A stretch of DNA of 64,000 nucleotides. Source: Runella limosa DSM 17973 (GTDB taxonomy: Bacteria; Bacteroidota; Bacteroidia; Cytophagales; Spirosomataceae). Position 1 is the stretch's first letter. The number at the start of each line of letters is the position of its first letter. Shown piece after piece: positions 43,115 through 51,983 of this stretch. The notes beneath the pieces are model-generated. The model was not told where the DNA came from. It ran no database searches and saw only the letters and a program-made list of their open reading frames with translations. A program made the translations under genes and the position numbers. The stretch spans positions 62,001 to 126,000 of the forward strand of contig NZ_AXVJ01000025.1 in the NCBI RefSeq assembly GCF_000482465.1, written 5' to 3'.

Positions 43115-43932
43115 TGGTCGAAACACAAGCTCTCGCAACAGATTATTTAAAACTCAGCGGCGAACTTCGTTTGAAGGTGTTGGGTCTATACAAAAAAGCC
43201 AATGCGGGCCATATCGGATGCTCGTTGAGTTGTATTGACTTGCTCATTGGGTCGTTGGTTCATCATAAGCGTCCGCAGGATTCTTTTATTTTGTCGAAAG
43301 GCCACGCGGCTGCGGCTTTGTACGTGACACTAAATCATTTGGGTGAAATTTCGGACGAAATCTTAGAGACGTTTTATCAAGACGGAACTACCCTTCCCGC
43401 CCACCCTGCCCCTAATAAACACGCAGGCATTCCGTTTGCAACGGGCTCACTCGGCCACGGACTTCCGATTGCGACGGGCATTGCCCAAGCTAATAAATTA
43501 TCCGACAACGACGGCATTTCCTTCGTTTTGATGTCGGACGGAGAGACCAATGAGGGTACGACTTGGGAAGCCGCTCATTATGCCATTCAGAAAGGATTAG
43601 ACAATTTAATTCTTTTAATTGACCGAAACGGTCTTCAAGGATTTGGTTATACCAACGAAATTTTGGGAGATTCGGCCGATGCGGTTAAATGGCGCGCGAT
43701 TGGTTTTGACGTGGTCGAAGTCAACGGACATAATCCTGCTGAGTTAATCGAACAAATTGCGGCGCTTAAAACCCGCAAAAATGGGATACCAAAAGTAATT
43801 ATTGCGCATACCATTAAAGGTAAAGGAGTTTCGTACATGGAAAACCGCATGGAATGGCACTATTTGCCCATGAGTGACGATTTGTACGCTACTGCCGTCT
43901 CAGACGTACAACAAACCTATTTATTGTCATGA
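43114..43932 (+). CDS. Transketolase-like N-terminal subunit
   Basis: A 272-residue homologue of the thiamine diphosphate half of transketolase, made as a separate subunit. Family landmarks are AGHIGCSLS (about 31), LSKGHAAAALYV (about 60), TGSLGHGLPIATGIAQA (about 110) and the ThDP-binding DGETNEGTTWEAA (about 148) with the following LDNLILLIDRNGLQ. It must pair with the C-terminal subunit encoded 4.2 kb downstream (48175-49098). Such split enzymes in glycan clusters transfer two-carbon units for unusual sugars, distinct from housekeeping transketolase. The reaction here is not known. Confidence 0.85.
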   Translation: MVETQALATDYLKLSGELRLKVLGLYKKANAGHIGCSLSCIDLLIGSLVHHKRPQDSFILSKGHAAAALYVTLNHLGEISDEILETFYQDGTTLPAHPAPNKHAGIPFATGSLGHGLPIATGIAQANKLSDNDGISFVLMSDGETNEGTTWEAAHYAIQKGLDNLILLIDRNGLQGFGYTNEILGDSADAVKWRAIGFDVVEVNGHNPAELIEQIAALKTRKNGIPKVIIAHTIKGKGVSYMENRMEWHYLPMSDDLYATAVSDVQQTYLLS

Positions 43933-44321
43933 CTGAACGCGAGCGCCTTGACCAATTAGAACTTTTGATTGCCGAATTTGCCATCAAGCAAGACGAACAT
44001 ACGGCGATTTTAGAAGAGCATTCAGCTAAACTTGAGCGATTATCTTTGCAGATAAAACGCCTCGAAGAAGCCGTTAAACTATGCCTGAGAGGAATCCAGC
44101 AAAATAGCGATGATATTCAGTTCCTACTCCGCAAACAGAGCGAGTTTGAAGTCCAGTTAGCAGAACTTACAGCCCGTTTTGAAACCCTTGAAAAGCGCTT
44201 TGACAATATGGAGAATAGGCTCGAAAACGTGGAGAACAGGCTGGGGAAAGTAGAACAAAGGCTCGAAAACGTAGAAACCAAGCTAGACACGATTATTACG
44301 ATTCTTCAAAATCGTAATTAG
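43929..44321 (+). CDS. Small coiled-coil protein in the glycan operon
   Basis: A 130-residue protein with almost no sign of anything but coiled coil. Heptad-like repeats run from about residue 15 to 125, and near residues 90-120 three near-identical units of 7 to 14 residues repeat (ENRLENVENRLGKVEQRLENVETKL). It overlaps the transketolase gene by 4 bases and the next gene by 1 base. No transmembrane segment or signal is seen, so it is probably cytoplasmic. It could be a scaffold or oligomerisation partner for the flanking enzymes, a guess from location only. Confidence 0.7.
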   Translation: MTERERLDQLELLIAEFAIKQDEHTAILEEHSAKLERLSLQIKRLEEAVKLCLRGIQQNSDDIQFLLRKQSEFEVQLAELTARFETLEKRFDNMENRLENVENRLGKVEQRLENVETKLDTIITILQNRN

Positions 44322-46327
44322 TGCTTTTAATAAAAACTAATACCGTTTTGGTGTACAAAGACAAAATACAACAGCTCAAAGGCCCCATTTTTGTATTTGG
44401 GGCGAGTGGTTTCATCGGAGCCAACTTGTTCAAAGACATTTACAGCGTGCGTCAGGATGTGTATGCACTCACCCACGATGCCACCAAAGCTTGGCGCTTA
44501 AAGCTTTTGAATGTACCGTTTGAAAACATCGTTCACTGCGATATTTTATCTGACCATTCGGTAGAAGAGATTTTTGACAAATACAAGCCGCGTACCATTT
44601 TCAACCTTGCCGCGTACGGAGCTTACAGTAAACAAAAAAACGTCAATCTCATTTACGAGACCAACGTCATCGGAACGGTAAATATTCTCGAAAAATGTAC
44701 CGATGAAACCGTCTATATTCACGCAGGGAGTAGTTCTGAGTATGGTTTCAATTGCTCGGCTCCCAAAGAAACTGACCCCGTAAAACCCAATAGCCACTAT
44801 GCCGTTTCGAAAGTATCGGCGGCGTATCTGATTGAGTTTTACGCAAAAGTACATCAACGTAAAGCCCTTAACTTACGTCTTTATTCCATTTACGGCGCTT
44901 GGGAAGAGCCCGACCGCTTGATTCCTCGACTGATTGAAGAAGCTCGTAAAGATAAATATCCTCCGCTTGTTTCACCCGATATTAGCCGCGATTTTGTCTA
45001 TGTGGACGATTGCGTTGAGGCTTTTATTAACGCTGCGTTGAAAGTCAACTCGTCGATTTCAGGAAATTCATACAATATCGGAACGGGTCAAAAAACAACC
45101 ATGCGCGAATTGGTGGATACCACACGCACGGCTTTTCAACTGACCGATGCACCCGTTTGGGGAAGTATGCCCAACCGTGGATGGGATTTGGCCGAATGGT
45201 ACGGCGACCCTACCGCCGCCGAACGCGACCTGGGCTGGAAAGCACACACCCCACTCAGCGAAGGCTTGACCAAATACCGCGACTGGCAAGTAGCTAGTAA
45301 GTACGAAGAAAATGTACTTACTGCTTTCCAAAACCCCAAGCTAAACCCCGTCATTACGGCCATTATTGCGTGCTATAAAGATGCCCAAGCGATTCCGTTT
45401 ATGTATGACCGCTTGGTGAAGACGTTCAATCAAATGAAGGTTCGTTACGAAATTATCTTTGTCAACGATGCCTCACCCGATAACCAAGAAGAGGTAATCA
45501 ACGCCATTTGCCAGCACGATCCTAACGTGATTGGGATAACCCACTCGCGGAATTTTGGTTCGCAGTCTGCCTTTCTGAGTGGTATGGAAATCTCTACGGG
45601 CGATGCGGTGGTGCTGATGGACGGTGATTTGCAAGACCCGCCTGAGATTATCCCTCAATTTTATGATAAATGGAGCACGGGTTTTGACGTTGTTTATGGC
45701 GTGCGCGTACAGCGCGAAATGAAGCCTCACATTCATTTTTTCTACAAGACATTTTATAAAATATTCCAAAACCTAAGCTACGTTCCCATTCCACGCGATG
45801 CGGGCGACTTTTCAATGATAGACCGTAAGGTTGTCAAAGAAATCGTAGCACTGCCCGAAACCGAACAGTTTTTACGCGGCTTACGGGCATGGGTTGGATT
45901 CAAACAAACGGGCGTTGATTATGTTCGTCCTGAGCGGATGTTTGGGGTAAGTACCAACAACTGGCGTAAAAACATCTGGTGGGCGAAGAAAGCGATATTC
46001 TCGTTTAGTTTTGCTCCGCTCGAATTGATGAGTTACGCTGGATTTATGCTCACTGGTTTATCCATCTTAGGAATTTTCTATCAGATTTTAGCCAAATATT
46101 TCTTTGCTCCCGACACTCCACAAGGGTTCACGACAGTCATTATTTTGATTGTACTTTTCGGAGGATTAACCTTGCTAGGCATCTCGTTTTTAGGAGAATA
46201 CATCAGCAAGATTTTTGAGGAAACGAAAAAGCGGCCTAAATTTATTCGTACTAAAATCCAAAAAGGGTCTAAGACGTTCCGTACTTCTGAGGAGATAATG
46301 ACGTTAGTGAAGCAACGCAAGAAGTAA
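44321..46327 (+). CDS. NAD-dependent epimerase/GT2 transferase fusion
   Basis: A 668-residue two-part enzyme. Residues about 20-325 are an extended short-chain sugar epimerase/dehydratase (Rossmann motif GASGFIG at 27-33, YxxxK at Y160 and K164, IYGAWEEPDRLIPRL). Residues about 342-590 are a GT2 polyprenyl-phosphate transferase of the DPM1/GtrB type (NDAS at 382-385, DGDLQDPPE at 434-442), followed by two C-terminal membrane helices (about 575-640). The fusion would convert a nucleotide sugar and load it onto a polyprenyl phosphate for the GT39-type enzyme in the same cluster. The start is a GTG at 44321; a later GTG near 44351 is possible. Confidence 0.85.
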   Translation: MLLIKTNTVLVYKDKIQQLKGPIFVFGASGFIGANLFKDIYSVRQDVYALTHDATKAWRLKLLNVPFENIVHCDILSDHSVEEIFDKYKPRTIFNLAAYGAYSKQKNVNLIYETNVIGTVNILEKCTDETVYIHAGSSSEYGFNCSAPKETDPVKPNSHYAVSKVSAAYLIEFYAKVHQRKALNLRLYSIYGAWEEPDRLIPRLIEEARKDKYPPLVSPDISRDFVYVDDCVEAFINAALKVNSSISGNSYNIGTGQKTTMRELVDTTRTAFQLTDAPVWGSMPNRGWDLAEWYGDPTAAERDLGWKAHTPLSEGLTKYRDWQVASKYEENVLTAFQNPKLNPVITAIIACYKDAQAIPFMYDRLVKTFNQMKVRYEIIFVNDASPDNQEEVINAICQHDPNVIGITHSRNFGSQSAFLSGMEISTGDAVVLMDGDLQDPPEIIPQFYDKWSTGFDVVYGVRVQREMKPHIHFFYKTFYKIFQNLSYVPIPRDAGDFSMIDRKVVKEIVALPETEQFLRGLRAWVGFKQTGVDYVRPERMFGVSTNNWRKNIWWAKKAIFSFSFAPLELMSYAGFMLTGLSILGIFYQILAKYFFAPDTPQGFTTVIILIVLFGGLTLLGISFLGEYISKIFEETKKRPKFIRTKIQKGSKTFRTSEEIMTLVKQRKK

Positions 46328-46374
46328 CCATAATTCGTTACGTAACCCATTATTGGTCAAAATAATACCGTGTT

Positions 46375-48054
46375 ATGAAACCTCTTTACGTATGGCTATC
46401 ACTGGTCGCCACTGTAGTTTTGTTTTGTCTGTTTATAGGGTATTTTGCAGTGGATCTTCCTCAAGGAGATGACTTTGATTTGATTCTCCACTTCTTGACG
46501 AATTACCTTACCAATGCCCATACGCTCTACGAAAAATGGAGTCTGTTAACGGCTCAGTTTGTTGAACACAGGTTGTTTTATACGCGCTTTGTCGTATTGG
46601 GGCAGTATTTACTCACAGGTAGCGTTTCTTTTTATCTCATTATCCTCATTGGAAATCTTTCTTTGGTAGGGATACTTTATATTGTTTACCGACAATTACG
46701 TAGTGCCAATCTACCCGTCCATTTCCTGCTTCCTGCTGCCCTTATTGTATTTCAACCTTCTTATTCGTTCGATGGTGTCCTATGGCCTGCGGCTACGTTG
46801 GCCTACAATTCAGTAGCGTTTTTTGTCATTCTCACCATTCACTGGCTTTCTACCTCTAAGCCTGTTAATTTTTGGTTGGCCATCCTCAGCGCCCTTCTTT
46901 GTACTTATACCTTTGGCAACGGAATGCTTATTTGGGGAGTAGGGCTTATGCTTCTTTGTCTGCAAAAAAGATGGAAAGATACCGCTTTTTGGGTAGGCGC
47001 GATTGCACTCATAATGGGCTTATATTTTTCTAATTACGTCCATTACCAAAGCCGCAACAACCCACTTTCCCATCTTCTCGAACACCCTTTTTACGTAATT
47101 ATTAACTTTTTTGTATTTACAGGTTCGGCGCTTAACTGGAGCGAACAATGGCCCAAAAACCTCGCTTCCGATGATTATTGGTCTATTGTTACGGGGATTT
47201 TGATTACTTGCCTCTATCTATTTTTGCTATACAAAGTACTTGTAACTTTCCTCCAAAAATCACCCGATACGGATAAAACACTTGGTCGTTATCGGATTTT
47301 CATCGTTGGAGTTTTAACTTTTATTATCCTCACTGGTTTATTATTAACCACCGCTCGTGTGCATCGTGACGACATTCTTATGCACATCAATCGCTATCGG
47401 ATTCATTCGGTTGTGGTGCTGGTTGTTTCGTACATGTATCTTATTCCGTGGCTGCAATCTAAGCGACGAAGCTTCCTTGTAGTTACTTCCATGACTCTTT
47501 TCTTTGCGGTTCTTTCGTATTTTAGTTTTTACAACATCTTTGATTTTTACAGACGCAACTTCTCTGCTGGTCAGTTCAACTGGCAACAAAACAGTGAATG
47601 GTTTATCTATCGCGATACAGCCTATTGGGAAGGTGCGTCGAAGTTAGTACTAAATGAAGCAAAAAAAGTCAAGACGTATGAAGTACCTCCGTCAGCTTTC
47701 AAAGTCTTACCAGTCTCTGATACAACCCAAAGTTTAGAAATCAAATTAGACCCCAAAGCGAAAGAGCTTCATCTCAAAGGCTTTGCCGATGATTTGTCAT
47801 CCATCGGCCATCAAAACGATTATTATTTTGTATTTAAAAACTTATCTACCAACAAAATATATTTGGAAGCGTCGCATTATGACCATCGAAGTTTTCGATT
47901 GGTACTGATGGGTAATTCGTACTATTACGGGAATTTTAACACCTTTATTACCTACGCGCATTTTCCCAAAGGTAAATACCAAATAGGCTACGCCCGTTTA
48001 AACGCTCAAAATGAGCTTGCCTATCACTGGCAAGCTTCGTATTTTGACCAATAA
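46375..48054 (+). CDS. Polytopic glycan-cluster membrane protein 1
   Basis: A 559-residue membrane protein with about 11 helices. After helix 1 it has the acidic loop VDLPQGDDFDLI (about 28) and a VEHRLFYTR motif (about 64), then TFGNGMLIW and LQKRWKDTA, and a soluble C-terminal domain of about 140 residues. The same sequence of landmarks occurs in the 539-residue protein at 49108, so the two are paralogues. The acidic loop after the first helix and the C-terminal soluble domain are reminiscent of GT-C glycosyltransferases, but no family name is claimed. It lies 48 bases after the fusion enzyme gene. Confidence 0.65.
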   Translation: MKPLYVWLSLVATVVLFCLFIGYFAVDLPQGDDFDLILHFLTNYLTNAHTLYEKWSLLTAQFVEHRLFYTRFVVLGQYLLTGSVSFYLIILIGNLSLVGILYIVYRQLRSANLPVHFLLPAALIVFQPSYSFDGVLWPAATLAYNSVAFFVILTIHWLSTSKPVNFWLAILSALLCTYTFGNGMLIWGVGLMLLCLQKRWKDTAFWVGAIALIMGLYFSNYVHYQSRNNPLSHLLEHPFYVIINFFVFTGSALNWSEQWPKNLASDDYWSIVTGILITCLYLFLLYKVLVTFLQKSPDTDKTLGRYRIFIVGVLTFIILTGLLLTTARVHRDDILMHINRYRIHSVVVLVVSYMYLIPWLQSKRRSFLVVTSMTLFFAVLSYFSFYNIFDFYRRNFSAGQFNWQQNSEWFIYRDTAYWEGASKLVLNEAKKVKTYEVPPSAFKVLPVSDTTQSLEIKLDPKAKELHLKGFADDLSSIGHQNDYYFVFKNLSTNKIYLEASHYDHRSFRLVLMGNSYYYGNFNTFITYAHFPKGKYQIGYARLNAQNELAYHWQASYFDQ

Positions 48055-48174
48055 AGTAATACTATCCCTACTAATTCACTTCTGCGTATTTGGGTAACCT
48101 TCCGAATTTCGCTTATTTTGTGGTAAGTTTTCTGAGATTCCTGTGTTTTTTCGCAGGAAAAATAGCTATACATC

Positions 48175-49098
48175 ATGCGTAAAGAATTTTCAGCCGCTAT
48201 TGAAAAATTGGCCCTCGCCGATGAATCGGTCGTGTTTATTACAGGTGACTTGGGATACAATGCCCTCGAAAACCTCCAAGAAAAACTAGGTAAACGCTTC
48301 ATCAATGCGGGGGTAGCCGAGCAAAACATGGTCGGGGTAGCGGCAGGAATGGCCTATCGCGGCTACAAAGTTTTTTGTTACAGCATCGCTCCTTTTGTGG
48401 TTTATCGTTGTCTGGAACAATTCCGCAACGATGCTTGCCTGCACAACCTTCCCGTTTTTTTGGTAGGAAATGGCGGTGGCTACGGCTACGGCATCATGGG
48501 AAGTACCCACCATGCCATTGAGGATTTGGCTTGTTTAAGTAGCCTTCAAAATGTAAAAACGTGGATTCCTGCTTTTAGCGATGAAGTTGAATTTTCATTA
48601 ACGGCAATATTAGAAGAAAAACGCCCCGCCTATTTACGTCTTGGCGTAGGTGGTCTTACGCCTGAAGGTTCTGTGTTGTCAGGTTCCCTCAAAAAAATCC
48701 ACCAAAGTGCCCAATCTACTACGGCTATCATTGCATTAGGCCCGATTGTTTCCAATGTCCTGAAGGCACTTCCGCAAACTGAGTTAGCCGATGAGTGTAA
48801 CATCTATACAGCGCTTACACTTCCGCTTGAACTTTCTTCTTCTACCATCGAAGAACTACGCCAAGTCGATACCATTTTAGTGGTTGAAGAACACGTAAGT
48901 ATTGGTGGACTTGCGCAGCAACTTTCTGTGAAATTACTGGAAGCTGGGGTGCATCCTAAAAATTTCAAATCGCTCTCAGCCCAAGGATACCCTGACGGCC
49001 TCTATGGTAGTCAAAGCTATCATCAGGCACAGTCGGGATTGGATTCTGCCAACATTGTTCGCATACTTCACTCCTTTAGTCACTCATTAAGTCGCTAA
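48175..49098 (+). CDS. Transketolase-like C-terminal subunit
   Basis: A 307-residue partner of the N-terminal transketolase subunit. It contains the pyrimidine-binding domain (EFSAAIEKLALADESVVFITGDLG at the start, INAGVAEQNMVGVAAGMA near 43, with the catalytic Glu) and the transketolase C-terminal domain (about 185-300: ILVVEEHVSIGGLAQQLSV). The split form resembles the two-gene transketolase-like enzymes. It is unusual that the two halves are 4.2 kb apart, with three other genes between. It starts 120 bases after the preceding gene. Confidence 0.85.
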   Translation: MRKEFSAAIEKLALADESVVFITGDLGYNALENLQEKLGKRFINAGVAEQNMVGVAAGMAYRGYKVFCYSIAPFVVYRCLEQFRNDACLHNLPVFLVGNGGGYGYGIMGSTHHAIEDLACLSSLQNVKTWIPAFSDEVEFSLTAILEEKRPAYLRLGVGGLTPEGSVLSGSLKKIHQSAQSTTAIIALGPIVSNVLKALPQTELADECNIYTALTLPLELSSSTIEELRQVDTILVVEEHVSIGGLAQQLSVKLLEAGVHPKNFKSLSAQGYPDGLYGSQSYHQAQSGLDSANIVRILHSFSHSLSR

Positions 49099-49107
49099 AC
49101 GGGTTTT

Positions 49108-50727
49108 ATGAACAAACGAGCGATTGCTTCTTTAGTGGTTACAATGGCGCTGATATTTGCTTACTATCAGCTCTGGAATCGTTATGCCATCAATATTCCC
49201 AAATGGGACGACCATGCACTCAAAGCGACAGTACTTAATTTCGAAAAAGCCGAAAGTGTTGGGGGCAAACTTTACGAACTCTATCGCCAACACAACGAGC
49301 ATCGAATTGCCCTGACGCGGCTTGTTACGGTTATTGATTATAAAATCTTTGGGCACATCAATTACGAGCATTTGATGTTTTTTGGCAACCTTGCCTTGCT
49401 TTTAATTTGGTGGTTGCTTACTCGTTTTTTCAAACCCCTGCAAGGCGCAGTTTGGTATGCTCTTCCCATTGCTACGTTTTGGTTTTCGTTGGCTTTTTGG
49501 GAAAATGCGTTTTGGGGAATGGCAGCGGTGCAAAATATATGGGTCGTTGCGTGGGCCATGCTCACCTTTTGGAAGCTCAGTCGTGCCGATGCCTACTGGT
49601 GGTGGGCACTCCCTACGGCTTTTATGGGTCTCTTTACCAGCGGAAATGGCCTGTTCGTAATGCCACTGGCCTTGGGTATTCTTTTACTCCAAAAACGCTG
49701 GAAAATATCACTCATTTGGCTGATTTTTAGCGCATTTTGTATTTTACTTTATTTTTGGGACTACCAACGTCCCCCTACCGACCTGAGCGCAACGGGGAGT
49801 ATCAAAGAGTTTATTCGAGGCTATCTGCTCTTTTGTGGTTCACTAACTGAAGGCCTACCCTTTGGTAATTTCCCAACTCAAATGCCCGTTTGGTTTGGTG
49901 CACTCACTATTTTTGTGAGTTTCAGTATGTTGCTATATATTTTGCGGAGCTACTGGAAACGAAATTTTGAGCTCGACTCTTTCGACTACTTTTACGTGGG
50001 CGGTGTCCTTTTTGCTTTAGGAACAGCACTCATTGTCGTGTATTCTCGGGCTGGACTTGGGGCCGAAATCATGCTTACCAGTCGGTACAAATTGTATTCT
50101 GCCTTGCTATTGAGCTTTAATGTCGCTTATCTGACGCGATTGGCGCACCCTCGTTTCCGAGAGGTGATGACGATGACGTTTGTTGTTGGGGCAGCTTACC
50201 TTTTTGCCTGCAATCAGCATTACCACCTGTACGACACGATTCAATTACGAAAGTACAACGTCACCAGCTGCTTCAACTGGCGTAATGACGGCATCACCTC
50301 GAGTTCTATTTATCGGGCTCCCTCATTGTTTTTAGAGAATATTCCCATTCCCAAAGATTCTGTATTTACGGGACAAGCGTGCTTGGTTAAAAACAATTCT
50401 CTTGAATTGATTCAATCCGAATATCGCCTTTACGACCTCCGCGATGGCGGGCTCTACATTGTGCTTTCCAATGCCCAACACCAGTATGTATTTCCTACTT
50501 GGCAAGCCCGCAAACATTCGTTTAGGAATATATTCAATTACAAACACTACTTTATCAAAGGCTCAAAAGCCATTGTGCCTCCCCCATCGTCAGACATAAA
50601 ACCTGGTACTTACAAGGTACGTTGGTTGCATTTTGACCGACAAGGAAAACTTTATTTTGAAGATGCAAAATGCAGTGTAGCGACGTTCCAACCAGCTCAA
50701 CAACAAAACATTAAGACAAATTGGTAA
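49108..50727 (+). CDS. Polytopic glycan-cluster membrane protein 2
   Basis: A 539-residue membrane protein with about 11 helices, paralogous to the protein at 46375: the acidic loop INIPKWDDHAL (about 29), EHRIALTRLV (about 64), GNGLFVMP and LLQKRWK appear in the same order. The C-terminal about 130 residues are soluble. It starts 9 bases after the transketolase C-half and overlaps the next gene by 7 bases, so it is translated within the same operon. Duplicate membrane transferases or flippase-like roles are possible, but no function is established. Confidence 0.65.
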   Translation: MNKRAIASLVVTMALIFAYYQLWNRYAINIPKWDDHALKATVLNFEKAESVGGKLYELYRQHNEHRIALTRLVTVIDYKIFGHINYEHLMFFGNLALLLIWWLLTRFFKPLQGAVWYALPIATFWFSLAFWENAFWGMAAVQNIWVVAWAMLTFWKLSRADAYWWWALPTAFMGLFTSGNGLFVMPLALGILLLQKRWKISLIWLIFSAFCILLYFWDYQRPPTDLSATGSIKEFIRGYLLFCGSLTEGLPFGNFPTQMPVWFGALTIFVSFSMLLYILRSYWKRNFELDSFDYFYVGGVLFALGTALIVVYSRAGLGAEIMLTSRYKLYSALLLSFNVAYLTRLAHPRFREVMTMTFVVGAAYLFACNQHYHLYDTIQLRKYNVTSCFNWRNDGITSSSIYRAPSLFLENIPIPKDSVFTGQACLVKNNSLELIQSEYRLYDLRDGGLYIVLSNAQHQYVFPTWQARKHSFRNIFNYKHYFIKGSKAIVPPPSSDIKPGTYKVRWLHFDRQGKLYFEDAKCSVATFQPAQQQNIKTNW

Positions 50728-51842
50728 AACATCAAGATAACTATCTCGTCCAACTCGACGGATTGCGCTTTATGGCAGTTGCCCTCGTTTTGTGGGACCA
50801 CTGGATGCCCGAACCACACTCGCTCCCATTTGGGAAGTTAGGCGTAAACCTCTTTTTTGTTTTGAGTGGGTTTCTAATCGCTCGGATTTTGCTCAGTAGC
50901 AAAGACAAAACGTATGGCAAAGAGGGTGGTTTGGGGGCCTATTTAAAGAAATTTTACATCCGTCGAACCATTCGGATTTTTCCAATCTATTACCTGTCAC
51001 TGATTGTTCTTTGGTTACTCCACGACCCTTCCGTACGCGGGAAAGAAGGCTGGCAATTTTTGTACGCTTCTAATATTTACATTGTACTCAAAAAAACGTG
51101 GCTCGGCGTGACCGACCATTTTTGGTCATTGGCAGTAGAAGAGCAGTTTTACATCTTTTTTCCGCTGCTTATTTTCTTCATTCCTCGCCGCTATGTGGTT
51201 TCGTTTTTTAGTATTCTTATTGTCTTTAGTGTTCTTTTACGAGCTTACTTTTGGCAAACCAATGAGCCGTGGTACGTTTCTTACGTGACTATGCCAACCG
51301 CTTTGGATGCTTTTGGGGTGGGGGCACTAATGGCCTACGCCCAGCTCTACCACCGCCCATTTTTTCAAAAAATATTCAGTAATCGCTGGTATTTAGGGAT
51401 TAGCTTTTTGGCACTTGCGGGTATTTTTATGTTATCACGCCAACAAACCCTGGCAGGTGTAACCCAAGACCAAAACCTGTATATTTCCATTTGGGAACGT
51501 TTTTTTGCCTCCATTTTCTTTACATTTCTAATTGGAGGTGGCATTATTGGGTACAAAGGGTGGTTTAAATGGTTTTTAGAGCACCCCGTCAGCAACTACC
51601 TTGGGAAGATTAGCTACGGACTTTATGTGTATCATAATTTTGTGTATAATCATTACCACTCACCCGCCCTCCACCCTACGGTTCGGTTATTTAACAAACT
51701 AAGCCGTACCTTCCCCGACTTTGGAAACATGCACTTTGTCCAGTTTGTCATACTCTTTGTACTCACCACCGTCGTTGCCTCCGTTTCGTGGTTTCTCATT
51801 GAAAAACCCATCAACAACCTAAAAGATAAATACGCGCCCTAA
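50721..51842 (+). CDS. Acyltransferase-3 family membrane O-acyltransferase
   Basis: A 373-residue inner-membrane acyltransferase of the OafA/YrhL type with about 10 helices. It starts at a TTG (50721) overlapping the previous gene. Landmarks are LDGLRFMAVALVLWDHW (residues 12-28, with the proposed catalytic His in the WDHW motif), GKLGVNLFFVLSGFLIARIL, then RRTIRIFPIYYLSL and HFWSLAVEEQFYIFFPLL. The family adds acetyl or similar acyl groups to surface sugars, so it would decorate the glycan made by this cluster. Confidence 0.88.
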   Translation: MVKHQDNYLVQLDGLRFMAVALVLWDHWMPEPHSLPFGKLGVNLFFVLSGFLIARILLSSKDKTYGKEGGLGAYLKKFYIRRTIRIFPIYYLSLIVLWLLHDPSVRGKEGWQFLYASNIYIVLKKTWLGVTDHFWSLAVEEQFYIFFPLLIFFIPRRYVVSFFSILIVFSVLLRAYFWQTNEPWYVSYVTMPTALDAFGVGALMAYAQLYHRPFFQKIFSNRWYLGISFLALAGIFMLSRQQTLAGVTQDQNLYISIWERFFASIFFTFLIGGGIIGYKGWFKWFLEHPVSNYLGKISYGLYVYHNFVYNHYHSPALHPTVRLFNKLSRTFPDFGNMHFVQFVILFVLTTVVASVSWFLIEKPINNLKDKYAP

Positions 51843-51983
51843 CAGAACCTACCATAAAATAAATCCTTCGCGAGGAAAGATAGGCCAATCGCCTTTTTTT
51901 GAGTAGTTTTGAGAAATTTTTTGTCTTAAAGTCGTTCCGTTTGCACAATAGCGCGTCTTAACACACAAATCCCCAATTCAATA

